The position numbers and the translations under genes are program-made. Below are positions 24,347 through 32,715 of a stretch of DNA of 64,000 bases, piece by piece. The stretch lies in contig NW_027464588.1 of the NCBI RefSeq assembly GCF_043290135.1, forward strand, positions 3,175,501 to 3,239,500. The letters are read 5' to 3'. The first letter of the stretch is position 1, and each line of letters starts with the position of its first letter. The notes beneath the pieces are model-generated. The model had not been told where the DNA came from, made no database searches, and saw only the letters and a list, made by a program, of their open reading frames with translations. This DNA is from Rhipicephalus microplus. Its lineage: Eukaryota; Arthropoda; Arachnida; Ixodida; Ixodidae.

Positions 24347-25077
24347 TGCAACTTCTTTGTTTGCTCCTGCCGTGCTTATAAAGGAGGCAAGACGGACGCA
24401 TAAAGAAACGCTTAAACTTAAGAACTTCCGCAGTAAGTTTGAGAATGTCTTAGGAATTTTTGAGCTAGCTAGAAACTCATTCTTGACGTCCAACTGCCTG
24501 TGATAGTACAACAGACACGCTTTGCTAAATAGAGGCAGCTTTCTCTGCGGTAGAGTAAAGCATTTGCGCATTGTTCGCTAATGAGAGTAACTAACGAACA
24601 CCGAGTTTGAAGAAGCGAAGCACAGAATTCACTGTCCTTTTTAGTGTACCTTAATCGGAATACCAACGTCCAATGCTAGGTAAGAACTGCACAACCTATG
24701 AGAGTTCTTCTGTGTTACTATAAACAGATGTATTTCTGGGCTTCCTCCAGAGAAAAACAATCAACATTTCCGCTTTTGAATTACTTAAAAGGTCACCGTA
24801 ATTCGATCAGGCATGTGTTACATTCAGTTCACTTTACCCACGAACGTTGATGACGCAGGTGTGTTACAACCACCACTTGGGTAAGCCCTTGAAGCCAACT
24901 ACAGTTTCTGGCGTCAAAGAAAGCACCGTCACCCCTGAAGCGAGCGCTGAGGACGACAGCGAAGTTCTTACGGATCAGCCGCCAACCACTGTTGCTTCTC
25001 AGGAGAACCAATTGTTGAGCACTGACGTTCCTACAACGGCTGCAATGGGCGAGGACGCCACTGTTAAATCGGATTAA
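1158..25077 (+). CDS. 14-exon gene: secreted Cys-paired repeat protein, family not recognised
   Basis: This model joins 14 exons (listed separately) into 457 codons including TAA, that is about 456 aa. Exon 1 encodes a signal peptide, so the product probably enters the secretory pathway. All junctions after exon 2 are phase 0; exon 1 to 2 is phase 1. The mature chain is a series of helical-looking units, each with one Cys early in a long exon and a second Cys in the following short exon (pairs 5/6, 7/8, 9/10, 11/12). The longer exons share a pattern C-x(5-7)-(V/A)P followed by an acidic helix. Exon 14 ends in a Thr/Ser/Glu/Asp-rich tail, probably O-glycosylated or disordered. I see no enzyme motif. 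A relation to arthropod hemolymph glycoproteins with paired Cys is possible but not shown. Exon 3 is the least certain; leaving it out keeps the frame and gives 436 aa. Confidence 0.75.
2505..2695 (+). repeat. tRNA-derived SINE (first type) in intron 1
   Basis: The first 70 bp are tRNA-like: a box A (tagctcaatcgg, about 2517-2528) and a degenerate box B (ggttcggtacg, about 2570-2580) at tRNA-like spacing. An unrelated AT-rich body follows. The broken acceptor stem and B box, and the tail, argue for a SINE rather than a tRNA gene. The head differs from the Ruka-like copies elsewhere in the window. Confidence 0.5.
3467..3534 (+). CDS. Exon 2 (one Cys, N-glycosylation site)
   Basis: The acceptor is ...gcattcag and the donor CAG|gtgggt. 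It starts in phase 1 and ends in phase 0, 68 bp. It encodes KMSTGAKEAIMKCRN followed by ITES; NIT is an N-glycosylation sequon right after the Cys. The phase fit with exon 1 (A + AA = Lys) supports the join. Confidence 0.7.
3535..5590. other. Intron 2, 5' part: no feature recognised
   Basis: AT-rich, with homopolymer runs (for example C10 near 5017). No coding frame has protein-like composition and no repeat ends were visible. Confidence 0.4.
5704..6128 (+). repeat. Two direct copies of a ~185-bp unit (period ~242 bp)
   Basis: The segment 5704-5888 (from agcagccattggcatgtaca to aaaggtgggaagtag) is repeated at 5946-6128 with small differences. The sequence just before the second copy (5930-5966) is also present inverted at 5622-5655 (atgccaatggctgctaatgg). 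The second copy runs directly into the minisatellite-bearing repeat that follows. Confidence 0.75.
6190..6480 (+). repeat. Interspersed repeat with GGACG-type minisatellite core
   Basis: The core (about 6258-6450) is a degenerate array of ggacgaacg, ggacgcatg and similar words. It is open in several frames and gives Arg/Thr/Asp/Gly-rich nonsense translations. The left flank (gatgaaaagatgcgagatgg) and right flank (ctccatcattcactccgtgg) recur inverted at 54955-55300 around a different core. Confidence 0.7.
6833..6892 (+). CDS. Exon 3, tentative (60 bp, one Cys)
   Basis: The acceptor has a good pyrimidine tract (tttcttgttcttgcag) and the donor is AAG|gtacag. The 60 bp are phase 0 to phase 0 and read LHYDPICMRRG then PVQGGYMAK. 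Including it makes the number of Cys in the mature protein even (14). Against it, the G-rich 3' half merges into a GC-rich stretch ending in a C14 tract (6943-6956) that looks like an interspersed repeat. Skipping the exon also keeps the frame. Confidence 0.4.
6899..6965. repeat. GC-rich repeat with C14 tract
   Basis: A stretch just after tentative exon 3 ends in a run of 14 C (6943-6956). The G-rich and C-rich halves on either side resemble a foldback interspersed repeat that may include part of tentative exon 3. Confidence 0.35.
7177..7314 (+). CDS. Exon 4 (two Cys, VP motif)
   Basis: The acceptor is gatacgcgcag and the donor AAC|gtgagg; 138 bp, 46 aa, phase 0. It contains RRRLCIGLFFPTVPEENLEE and then HLCRF. 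The C-x(7)-TVP-x-E-x-LE pattern resembles exon 7 (FCMKRLLPGVPQERLES), so the exons probably descend from a duplicated unit. An in-frame stop just upstream (about 7162) fixes the exon start to within about 12 bp. Confidence 0.7.
7545..8000 (+). repeat. Interspersed repeat, copy 1 (inverted copy at 46170-47020)
   Basis: Shared words include gtaacgctgtccctccgt (7572-7589, inverse complement at about 46975-46992), the stretch around cgtttactcgagtaaa (inverse near 46317-46332) and tgctgcttcgcattgc (inverse near 46218). The ends are not resolved. No protein was recognised. Confidence 0.6.
8380..8600 (-). repeat. Interspersed repeat, copy 1 (inverted copy at 62525-62745)
   Basis: The reverse complement shares gcgcag-gag, cagtcacagacacga, gagtgttcgtat and gtattctctcg blocks, in order and spacing, with 62525-62745 on the + strand. 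No coding content was recognised. Confidence 0.55.
8601..10252. other. Intron 4, 3' part: nothing recognised
   Basis: Mostly AT-rich. A GC-rich inverted word at about 9488-9515 (ggcgccgcaggaggcgccgc) can form a small hairpin. No exon or repeat end could be supported. Confidence 0.35.
10253..10408 (+). CDS. Exon 5 (GC donor)
   Basis: The acceptor is ttcctcgcag. It is 156 bp, 52 aa, phase 0, and reads DDRQVLELRASRIECMQKFF and on, with C-x(6)-AP in place of the VP motif. The donor is CAG|gcgagt, a GC-AG intron: nearby GT choices would break the frame with exon 6. Confidence 0.8.
11010..11048 (+). CDS. Exon 6 (39-bp microexon)
   Basis: It has a strong acceptor (ttctttctcgttccag) and donor (GAG|gtgagt). 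The 13 codons, IIVCMRHYDAPEE, are phase 0 on both sides. This is the first of four exons of exactly 39 bp that each carry Cys as the fourth residue. Confidence 0.8.
11807..11935 (+). CDS. Exon 7 (129 bp, one Cys)
   Basis: The acceptor is gttatcttcag and the donor GCG|gtcagt; 43 aa, phase 0. It reads ELHERSKSRDFCMKRLLPGV and on. The C-x(6)-VP-x-E-x-LE block matches exon 4. Confidence 0.8.
11936..12700. other. Intron 7, 5' part: nothing recognised
   Basis: The open frame at 12120-12371 lacks any protein-like feature and has no suitable splice sites, so I treat it as chance. No repeat was identified. Confidence 0.35.
12701..12926 (+). repeat. Ruka-like tRNA-derived SINE
   Basis: It begins with a tRNA-like head, ccgccacagtggtctagtcg (box A), with box B-like gggtcgaatttc about 45 bp on. 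A body and a 3' block ending near tagttttgggacgttgaaac follow. The same head, body and tail order recurs in many places in this window on both strands. Confidence 0.7.
13222..13260 (+). CDS. Exon 8 (39-bp microexon)
   Basis: The acceptor is tttttccccttgcag and the donor AAA|gtgagt. The 13 codons read LQLCTFMETSTGK, with Cys at position 4. Confidence 0.8.
13287..14023. mobile_element. MITE-like DNA transposon (737 bp) in intron 8
   Basis: The left end reads ttaaagggacactaaagtca and the right end, inverted, ttaagggacgctatagtcaa, giving imperfect terminal inverted repeats of about 20 bp. The interior has no transposase frame. The flanks are T- and A-rich so the target duplication is unclear (TTAA or TA). 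It lies 26 bp downstream of exon 8. Confidence 0.6.
14024..14925. other. Intron 8, 3' part: nothing recognised
   Basis: Contains ordinary AT-rich intron sequence. The long frame over 14725-15087 is the exon 9 frame or shadow frames extended into the intron. Confidence 0.35.
14926..15054 (+). CDS. Exon 9 (129 bp, one Cys)
   Basis: The acceptor is cgtgactcgcag and the donor AAG|gttggt; 43 aa, phase 0. It contains YYKCVREMLHHVPSAVRAS, the C-x(6)-VP pattern again, and is the same length as exon 7. Confidence 0.8.
15140..15195 (-). repeat. Short fragment of Ruka-like SINE
   Basis: The words ccgccatatgattttgaggg and acaccgcagtgaaggggtcc match the 3' body of inverse-oriented SINE copies (compare 16100-16140 and 32758-32800). 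It is truncated at both sides. Confidence 0.45.
15895..16275 (+). repeat. Ruka-like SINE interrupted by an inverted SINE
   Basis: A + strand SINE runs from about 15895 through box B-like gaatccaatcccggccacgg (about 15940) to about 16060. Its 3' block resumes at about 16205 and ends tgggacgttaaacctcaaca (about 16265). Between them, about 16070-16200, sits the 3' body of a second copy in the opposite orientation (tatgtggggtgtcccaaaaa...gagcacatgggcttacag). Confidence 0.65.
17168..17206 (+). CDS. Exon 10 (39-bp microexon)
   Basis: The acceptor is ttttttcag and the donor TTG|gtaagt. The 13 codons read MLRCEAKGGTHVL, with Cys at position 4. A MITE-like inverted-repeat element begins only 83 bp downstream. 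Confidence 0.75.
17289..17557. mobile_element. MITE with ~64-bp terminal inverted repeats (269 bp)
   Basis: The left arm 17289-17352 starts gcactctaaaaaaatatcga and includes gggtgtctttttgtcccaca and acaataatcgtcat. The right arm 17494-17557 is its inverse complement with few differences, ending tctttctttagagtgc. There is no coding capacity. The foldback structure and CACTCTAAA ends suggest a mariner-type non-autonomous element. Confidence 0.7.
18103..18145. repeat. (AAT)n microsatellite
   Basis: About 14 uninterrupted AAT repeats in intron 10. It encodes poly-Asn in one frame, which is not a gene. Confidence 0.9.
18430..18850 (+). pseudogene. Degraded RTE-type LINE fragment
   Basis: Blocks match the better-preserved RTE copy at 55315-56059: ggcagcgaggctctagaact, aactaactagaagaataa, ctcaagagggaagtatataacagc and ggttcagcttatattgagga occur in the same order. 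It is riddled with stops and indels and sits in intron 10. Confidence 0.65.
19068..19187 (+). CDS. Exon 11 (120 bp, one Cys)
   Basis: The acceptor is gtttgcgtcccag and the donor AAG|gtgggt; 40 aa, phase 0. It begins FEGIQRPEFLRCLSGHRERP. Its second half is acidic and polar (Tyr, Asp, Pro, Asn) rather than helical. Confidence 0.8.
19343..19846 (+). pseudogene. Fragment of Ty3-like retrotransposon polyprotein
   Basis: A 167-codon frame lies in intron 11. Residues about 24-50 read KGILGWDFLSCHRTMIDC and then SRAELAL, which matches the C-terminal side of retroviral-type aspartic protease regions (ILGxDFL...IDC). The following residues (VLFSPSDVFLRSRSLHLPFA) are of the type found between protease and reverse transcriptase. 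The catalytic DT/SG motif and RT are absent, so it is a relic. Confidence 0.45.
19850..21608. other. Intron 11, 3' part: nothing recognised
   Basis: AT-rich. The frames over 20536-21159 lack protein features and acceptable splice sites. Confidence 0.35.
21609..21647 (+). CDS. Exon 12 (39-bp microexon)
   Basis: The acceptor is ttatttcag and the donor GAG|gtgagt. The 13 codons read LKLCVMHKRASSE, with Cys at position 4. It is the last of the four equal-length microexons. Confidence 0.8.
22825..23045 (+). repeat. Ruka-like SINE in intron 12
   Basis: Head caccacggtggtctatagtg (box A), then cgggatcgaatccccactgc (box B), and a body ending near atcatcattcccgaatgtg. It has the same order as other copies and is moderately diverged. 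Confidence 0.65.
23339..23398 (+). CDS. Exon 13 (60 bp, no Cys)
   Basis: The acceptor is gatcactttgcag and the donor GAG|gtacgg; 20 aa, phase 0. It reads VFMEYRQYQTTVEKEQKRLE, a charged helix without Cys. It has the same length as tentative exon 3 and a similar donor. Confidence 0.75.
24303..24344. repeat. (ATT)n microsatellite, possible LINE 3' tail
   Basis: About 14 ATT repeats follow gccagaataaagt. The upstream 280 bp is T-rich without coding potential. Tick LINEs often end in such short tandem tails, but no RT sequence is present here. Confidence 0.8.
24859..25077 (+). CDS. Exon 14: terminal exon, Thr/Ser-rich acidic tail
   Basis: The acceptor is gttgatgacgcag. It encodes 72 aa and TAA. 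It opens VCYNHHLGKP, with the last Cys at position 2, and then a low-complexity tail rich in Thr, Ser, Glu, Asp, Pro and Val with no Cys, which is typical of mucin-like or disordered C-termini. The TAA is followed 44 bp later by a polyadenylation signal. Confidence 0.8.
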   Translation: MCYNHHLGKPLKPTTVSGVKESTVTPEASAEDDSEVLTDQPPTTVASQENQLLSTDVPTTAAMGEDATVKSD

Positions 25078-25120
25078 CAGCGTAGAATCATAGCTTCATT
25101 GTGCCACATATTGGTGAAAA

Positions 25121-25126
25121 AATAAA
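25121..25126 (+). terminator. Polyadenylation signal of the Cys-repeat gene
   Basis: AATAAA lies 44 bp after the stop codon of exon 14, within an A-rich context. It is the expected 3' end of the gene. Confidence 0.6.
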
Positions 25127-25784
25127 CCATGTATGAACTACGTGCGCTTGACATTGTTTCTATCATACTTTCCCGATCGGGGACTTATCATGTTGGGTGA
25201 AAAGATGGAGTGATTGTCTGAGAAAAGTTAGTCTATTGAAATTCTCGAACGGTCCCCTTTTCGGCGGCTACAGCACAGACAGCTTTGTCTTTCAAGATTA
25301 AGGTTGCTAAAGATATGAAGGACGCTACTACGACAGGTGATTAAAACCTAAAGCAGTGTGATAGCCAATGTTCATAAGTAGCAGTAACAAGGATGATATT
25401 ATATTTAAGAAATAACCCTAATGTGTACTTCGTAACCGATGCTAGCAATATGCCTCAGAGCTTCCTTTTATAGTAAAAACAGTCAGTTTAAGGCTAGCTT
25501 TTGATGTCGTGCCCCAAACCAAATGACAATAATTGCGAGTGAAACAAAGCATGATAAATTGTTAGCTAGAAGCAGGAAGGGAAATTGAAACAGAATCTGG
25601 AAAGAAAACCTACTGCCGGCTGCATTTCCTTTTTGATACGAGTGACGTGATTTGTCCCCTTGATTGACGAATTGAATACTACACTAGGTGACTTAAAACA
25701 AGCTGTGATGTCTGTTTGATTTTCGCTAAGCACTGGACGGTTTTCTGGGCAACCACAACATTTATAAGCTGAAAAACGACAGTT
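25127..25784. other. Intergenic, nothing recognised
   Basis: No open frame of interest and no recognisable repeat end between the polyadenylation site of the Cys-repeat gene and the first LINE fragment. Confidence 0.4.
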
Positions 25785-26300
25785 CCAGTTGTTTTAATTT
25801 CTAAAGGCGGTCCATTTGCCACTGACCACTAATTTAGTGCTTAGGAACAATATTTCCTCTTCGTATAAGCTGGTGGGGCATGTGGCCGCTAAGAAATATG
25901 CTTCTATTGTCGGCATAAAGTGTGAAGTGTTGGTCACTGAAAATGTGCAATATATCATTATTGTAAACAATAAATGTAGAAGGACCGAGCAGGCTACATT
26001 GGGGAACACTGCATTTAATTGACCGCGCATGCAATCACTGACCATAAACAGCAATTGCTTGGCCACATTGATTTAAATTCGACCAAAAGGCGTCAAGACA
26101 AGGACTACGTATGTCATACTTAGTGAGCTTATAAATAAAAAGTTAATGTTTTTAAGAAATCAAACGCCTTAGCGAAATCCATGAATATCCCAAGCATTAA
26201 TTTTTTTCTGGTCCAATATTGCGTAAAATAATCCCTTTTTGTAAAAGATAAGCAGACACAGTTGATTTCCCTTTACGAAAACAAAACGGAAAACCGACAA
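25785..26300 (-). pseudogene. LINE reverse transcriptase fragment, broken
   Basis: On the - strand, read in shifting frames, are FRKGKSTVSAYLLQKGI, then a remnant of the (F)xxAFD block, then SVPQCSLLGPSTFIVYNNDI and FTLYADNRSIFLSG. These correspond to RT motifs up to the YADD box, here YADN, so the catalytic Asp pair is damaged. CR1/L2-like. It has multiple frameshifts and stops. Confidence 0.7.
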
Positions 26301-26687
26301 AAAGCAATTGTTAAGCGATTGCACTACACCACCTTAATATTTTATGCTCATCAATTCAAAACGAGTAACGAAGTTTGAAACGATTTGTTTTATTCCAAAC
26401 AAAAGAAAACACAAACAAAGCCACAAATGCGTTCGAAGCCCGCAAGCAAGAAGACTATGCAAATTAATGTACTACCCATCATTCCCATGGTCGCTGAACT
26501 ATTTCAGCGTCAGAGTACCCTCTACATAATTTTAGGAAACTACATGGTAAAGAATAGTTATCGCAATTTTGTTGTGGGTGGCAGGAGTGCTGATAGTTAT
26601 GTAAAAATAAAAGGGGTGGGGGAGTGTGAGAATATCGCATTATGGAGTTAGCTACGGTAAAAAAGCGCTACAGATGACATATAATTA

Positions 26688-28380
26688 TTAATACAGGCCT
26701 ATATCGATTGTATGAACTTCTGTGAAGCTGCTTGAATATATTATAATTAAGCGCATATCTTCCTTTGTTGAGAGCAATAATTTGATCGACCCTCGGCAAC
26801 ATGGATTTCGTAAAGGCATGTCTGCAGTAACCCGGCTAGTCTTAACAACACATGACCTCGCTTTAGCATTAGACAGACATAATCAGGTAAATATAATATT
26901 TCTAGGCTTCGAAAAAGCCTTTGACTGGGTATCCCATTCCAAGCTGATACTAAAACTGAAGCCCATTCTCAAAAATGATCGCCTTTTGGCCTTGATTGCT
27001 GCGTACCTCTCGTCAAGGCGGCAATGTGTAGTCATTGATGGCACAGCTTTTCTTTCAGCTCCGGTGGCATCTGGTGTTCCGCAGGGCTCCGTTCTCGGGC
27101 CTCTATTTTTCCTGCTATATATTAATGATATTGTTCAGAGCATAGGCGTCCAAATTCGGCTAGTCGCAGATGACTGCGTAATATACCAGGAAGTATCTAG
27201 CCCTAATGATTAGGTCCTGCTAAATCAGGCATTAGGTGCAATTGAAAACTGGTGTTGTACATGTCAGATGACAGGTAATAGTAAAAAAAAAACGGTAGCA
27301 ATGACCATAACCCGCCAGAATAAACCACTTGAATTTACCTCTTTCATCAATAATCAACCTTTAAGCTTAGTGCAAAGTATTTAGGTGTAATGATAACATC
27401 CAATTTGCGCTGGAATGAATATGTAACGTTTATTGCTAAAAAAGCCTACAGACTACTGGGATATCTTCGGCGCACGCTGGGTCACCCAACAAAGTAAATA
27501 AAACTATTAGCCTACAGGACGTTTATTAGGACAATATTGGAGTATGCAGCGGCGGCCTGGGATCTCTGGATCACCTCTAATAAACTAAAGCTGGAAAGTA
27601 TCCAAAGAAAATCTGTTCGGTTCATTCATAATAGTTATAGTTGGGAAACATCCCCGTTCCACCTCCTACAAAAAGCAGGACTAGAGAAACTTGAAACAAG
27701 GCGCAGTCATGACAGGTTAAAGTTATTTTATTTGGTCTCTCACAAAATGCTACGAGTTGATTCATCCGCATTCATAAAACCTGCCATTAGCTGCTTTACT
27801 CGGTCTCATCACGCAAAAAAGGTTGCCGAGCTGAAGTGCAGAACAAACACTTTTACGTACTCTTTCTTTCCTCGAAAAATCGTCGAGTGGAACGCCTTAT
27901 CTGCTCATGTGGTAGAACGTTCCAACATTGATTCTTTTCTGCAGGCGATCAGAAATGAAGTTCTTTAATCGCCACTATGTTCGAAGCGTCATGTAAAGTC
28001 ATGTACTCACTTGCGTTCGCTTTTACTTTGCTGTGTTCGAATAAATGGTGAAACTTTCTTTTTTTTTCTTTTGTCCTTTGACTTTTCGTGCTATGTAAGT
28101 ACAGTGTCAGTACCTGCAATGCTTTCTGCGATGTAAATACTTAATGTGAGTACCTTGTGCTATGTGAGTACTAACTGCCGTGCCATTGGATCCCTTTCGT
28201 TGCTTTTGCATATTTTGCCAATGCCGTGGATTCGCAGAATACTAAGTCTTGTATTTCTTTTTTGTTTGTGCAGTGCTATTCAATAATTCGGGCTTGTTCT
28301 GTGTTGTGTATCTATGCCCCACTCCTGCCTAAGGCCTCCATATGAGGCCGGCAGTATGTGATAAATAAATAAATAAATAA

Positions 28381-28415
<35 letters not shown>

Positions 28416-28417
28416 AT
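26688..28417 (+). pseudogene. 5'-truncated CR1/Jockey-like LINE, RT and C-terminal part
   Basis: Frames 26688-27213 and 27537-27968 carry RT motifs: YRPISIV-like start, QHGFRKGMSAVTRL, FEKAFDWVSHSKL, GVPQGSVLGPLFF and RLVADDCVIY (the expected ADD is intact). The C-terminal domain (EYAAAAWDLW, QRKSVRFI, FPRKIVEWNAL) follows. A stop at 27211 and a frameshift before 27537 disable it. The endonuclease part is missing. The 3' end is a (AAAT)n tail, 28361-28417. Confidence 0.85.
28361..28417. repeat. (AAAT)n tail of LINE
   Basis: About 14 AAAT units directly follow ggccggcagtatgtgataaa, at the 3' end of the LINE. Confidence 0.85.
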
Positions 28418-29415
28418 CATGTAGTGCACTTTGCAACGTCCAGTGTCGTGAAGCGCCCAAAATTACACGTCGTGCGGGTCAAGTACCAGGGAGCAAAATA
28501 AATGAAACACAATTACGTAGTGCGCGAAGAAACCTCCTTTGACAACCTTACCTTGTAATCACAACTCAAGCGATTTCGACGGCAACAGGCTCTATCGCGC
28601 ATTATATGACTATGTGTGTTTTACACACGAAGTCATTTACACATTTTACACACTTAGTGATTCAAGACATAAAAAACGGCGAGAAAAAAAAGTGTGCCAC
28701 TGCACAATAAAAATGACCCTTCGAGTTGCTGCTTGGTCAGGTAAGGACCGTGTGCTATTTTCTATGAAACAGCTGTGAGGGAGAGGTGCATAAAATTTGG
28801 ACACACGATCAATTAGTTTTATTCACAGAAGGCTAATGCTTACAGTGCGGAGGGATGAATATGGGGTCACGTGCTTTTTTAGTTTCTTATTGTCTTAGTG
28901 TTCATGTTCCTTACATCTCAGCCCGGTTTCATTCTTTTTGTATGATATGTAAAATGGTTGACAACTAACGGAAAAGATGCATGGTGGAAATAGGCGCTAT
29001 GATTTGACAATTTTACGAATAAGTGATAGCGTCTAGGTGGTCTTGAACTAAAAAAAATGAAAACAACTTGCTGGTAATGTGTTTGAGCACTGCACAGTTA
29101 CCAACGCCATCATTACTTATGCTCTACGTGAGAAAAATGGTTTTGAACCGATTGCGAGGGGCCCATCAAGTGTGCCAGCTGATTTCATCAGTATTTTATC
29201 ATATCACCATACCGTCTAGATTATAGTCTTTGAAAACTGTGCATTGCTTCATTTTGGTATAGGGCATGTCATCTGCAACTGCAAACTGCGAGTGCATATT
29301 ACCAATGGAGTCTCTTTAATGTGTGAGCATTATTTGAATTCAGTCGGAAGAGTCTCTGATATACTTTTGTACTCACCCATGATTTTCACTTTACCAGCCT
29401 TCCCATAAAATGTTA
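28418..29415. other. Intergenic, nothing recognised
   Basis: AT-rich. The 79-codon frame at 28539-28778 shows no domain or splice context. Confidence 0.35.
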
Positions 29416-29650
29416 TTGATTGATTGATATGTGTGGTTTAACGCTTCAAAACCACCACATGACTCTGAGAAACACCGTAGTGGAGTGCACCGAAAACCAC
29501 GTGAAACTTTTTAACGTGCACCCAAATGTGAGCACATGGACCTACGGCGTTTCTATTTTTATAGAAAATAGCAGCCGCCGCAGCCCAGATCCGATCCCGC
29601 GACCTGCGGGTCAGCAGCGGAGTGCCTTAGGCACTAGACTCCCAGGGTAG
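29416..29650 (-). repeat. Ruka-like SINE
   Basis: It is in reverse orientation: the 3' end (attgattgatatgtgtggtt) comes first, then acgtgcacccaaatgtgagc, and the tRNA-like head complement last (gatcccgcgacctgcgggtc...gcactagac). It is among the better-preserved copies. Confidence 0.75.
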
Positions 29651-29794
29651 AACAATATGAATACCTTAACGGTGTGATCTGCGTCCTGTCTCAAACAGCT
29701 CCACGTAGTAAATAAAGTAGGAACTTTTATATTTCATGTTCAAAACACGGGCGCTATTGTAGCAATACAATCACTAGCGGTAGGATGCACGCGA

Positions 29795-29990
29795 TTTAGC
29801 TCTGGACCTTTCGCTCCAATGCCAAGAAAAGTTGTCGCCGAGTATAGCAAGCACGCCTAAAAAATAAAAAGAAAGAAAACGCGCGTTTCTCTCGTCACAC
29901 TCGTCGCTGCACCCCTCCCCCTCCACGAAGCTGCAGCCGGCGCATGAAGCTGAACATTATCTGAACGGGCTCTCTGTCGCGGCGGGTGGA
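29795..29990. repeat. Repeat fragment shared with 58025-58100
   Basis: The words ctttcgctccaatgccaaga and gtcgccgagtata here parallel ctttcgttccaatgtcaaaa and gtcgccgagtatg just upstream of the last M13 exon. The pyrimidine-rich cgctgcacccctccccctcc follows. Confidence 0.45.
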
Positions 29991-31264
29991 CAGTGCCCAC
30001 ACCAAGGTCCGGAACCACTTGTGCCGCATGCATTCAACACCCACTACGGAAAGCAAACACTACTGCGAACACCTCAGGCAAACCTTGTGGTTGGGAACGG
30101 CCATAAAACTTTAGCAGCGGAGCGTAGATTAATATTCTCAATTACCCTATCCTCACGCAAGCCCATCCTAACTCTCTTCTGAGGTGGTGACGAATGCTAT
30201 ATGTCATCCTTTAGCAGATAGCTGCTATTGATCAAAAGCTGACGGAAACCAAAAGAGACGTTTGCTATGGATGCGCTTCATGCTACGCGGTGCCTCCATC
30301 GGCCATCGCTGCGCTCCATAGCACGTTAAATATACACAGTGGCAACACTATAGCGTGCAGCGGAATGATGCCGGAAGTGAGCGGACGCCTTTCATGAGCG
30401 CATCTACGTATCTTCTACCACACGTGTGATCCCTCACGGTGTGGCTTTCAGATCACTTATATGGACAGAAAAGCAAGTAAGTGCTGGAAGAATGCGACGA
30501 AAGCTTGTTACTCATCTGGTACTAGGCGGATTTGGCAAAAAAGAACCTGTAAAAATGTGGCAATCAGCTCGTCAGTTATGCAGCTTATGCACAGAAATAC
30601 TTCGATTATGGCTCCAAAATGTGGTTCAGTACCTCTTGACCAGATACTGTGGCACCATGCTGATGAAAAAAATCTCTGAGTTATCCCAAAATAGGCGCCA
30701 CTGCAATTGTATCATTTGAGAAATGATGATAACTTCTGAGAAGTGTATCTATTCTTCAAATGTTCGTCTTAGCTGTTAATCTCAATTTACTACACTCTGG
30801 TTTACTTAATTCGGCACAAGCTAGCCTGGTTTTCATAGGAGAGTAGGGCAAAACTACCATGCTGTTTTACACGCTTTAAACCACGTCAGCTTTTCGGTCA
30901 TTGCTTAGCTGAGAGAGCAGTAGTGAAAGTGGGCAAACAGCGGTGATGAATAAAGTAACATTACCCCTTCTTGCTGCATAGTTTTTGATGTGCAGCGAGA
31001 GAAGTGAAATGTAAAAAAAAGTTATGCGACTGAATAAGGGCCAAAAATAATTGAGCAGGGTAGTATAGAAGACCTTCCTATACACATAATGATCACTAAC
31101 AATGACCCTATGGCCTACAATAAACAAAATCTTCACACACTCTGAACAATCTGACTCTGCTGCATTATAAACTGCCAAATAAGTGCGAAGTGCGTGTTTG
31201 TTTTGCCTAAGAAATGAAACATCAAAGGATTATCAAACATTGAAAACTGCACGCATAGAGACTA
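29991..31264. other. Intergenic, nothing recognised
   Basis: Frames such as 30426-30719 have no recognisable content or flanking splice sites. Confidence 0.35.
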
Positions 31265-31830
31265 CACTCTACCTGTTTTAGATGCGAAAGCAGCTTGTGC
31301 TCGGGGCTCTGTCCGCCCTTCTCTCCCGCAAACGCTCCCCCACTGCGCATGCGCTAGCTCTTCTCCTCTCTTCCTCCTCTAGCTCAGGTGGCGTGAGCGC
31401 TGCCTACGCTTCGTTTCTCCTCTTTCATATAAGGCGGCACACTCACTCCCGTTCCGCTTCGCAACGGCGCTGTGTACGTCAACGTTGGCGCCAGTTGCAG
31501 AGGCATGAGTACCGCAAGCTATGAGAGCAACGCGAGCCGTGAAAACATTAACGTAAGGAGCCTAAGCAGCCGCCCTGTGCAAAAGAGGGGTCGGGTCGCA
31601 GAACCTAAACGGCAAACGTGGGAGGCAAGCGGATCAAAAACTGCAAGCTCGTGAAGTTGAACGTAAACGGCAACCCCGCCAAGAGAATCTCGAAGCTGCG
31701 AGGCAACGTACAGCCGTATCGAAACGGAAACATCAAGCTGAATAACTTAAGGCTGTGGCGACGGGAACGAAATGCAAATACAGAGCCACAAATCTCGAAG
31801 CAACTAGGTATATAACATGAGTCTGCGGCC
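31265..31830 (+). repeat. Decayed interspersed element with Arg/Gln/Glu-rich remnant
   Basis: A GC-rich leader (31300-31520) is followed by a frame around 31665-31742 reading RKRQPRQENLEAARQRTAVS and so on to a stop. The R-x-R-Q/E-x-E-A-A-R-Q-R pattern resembles Arg-rich N-terminal arrays of transposable-element proteins. No catalytic domain is present. The assignment is tentative. Confidence 0.35.
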
Positions 31831-32715
31831 AGCACACCGAGGCATTCGAGACAACTACAACGTTCGAGAACTGAATGAGCAGCCCACACAAATGAAACAT
31901 ACACAGAAACATACAAATTAACAGCAATGGAAATACAAGTGCACACCACGCAATACTTTGCATCCCCGTATGGTTCCCTTTAGTGGGAGATGGTGTAACA
32001 CTTTTTAAAAAGATGTAATCACGAGAAAAAAAGAATTAGTAGGACAAAGGTGAAGTGTTTTTTATGAGTAATTATGACAAACCGACAAAACGCAATCACT
32101 TTTTTGCATGCATGAAAGCCACGAAGTTAAACGGTACTAGCGAGTGTTCTTGATGCCAGACTGGCGGAACAGCTTGCTGGTGCATTCCTGAAAAAACAAG
32201 AACAAAAAGAGAATGTACAGAAATAGATATACATATAGGAACCAAGTACAGGCATGTACACTCACTTAAACCTACACGCAATCACAAACAGAAAATTGTT
32301 CGCGCCACGTGTATTAAATCTCGCAAAACATGCATGCCCTTTCTTCTATGTCGTGTGGCATATATTATAGGTATGAAGAACATGGAAGCCAGTAATGAGG
32401 AAAGTTCGTGGTAGTTTTGTGTAAAGCTAGTTATCAGGAGGGAAATGTACGTTTAGGTTGGATTTGAAGAAGCTATGCACAGAGCGGCATTATTGCACCT
32501 TCGCATCACGTTGTACCGTAGTGGTGAAGCTCCGGGGAAGTGCCGCCTAGACGGCTGTGTGCAACGGATTATTTACCGTTCATACGAACATAATTGGTGA
32601 AAAAACTTAAAAGAAGATGAAAGAAGAGACACGGCAAAGTGCTCTTTCGTCGTCTTTCAAGTTTTGTGCCAACAAAATTCTACACAGCTGCTAGCCCAAC
32701 AGCATACGTTACTGA

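Noticed and set aside
24035..24403. 122-aa frame with Leu/Tyr runs
   Set aside because: Translation of T-rich DNA and an ATT microsatellite.
31282..31524. 80-aa frame with poly-Ser
   Set aside because: Low-complexity leader of a repeat; no splice or domain support.
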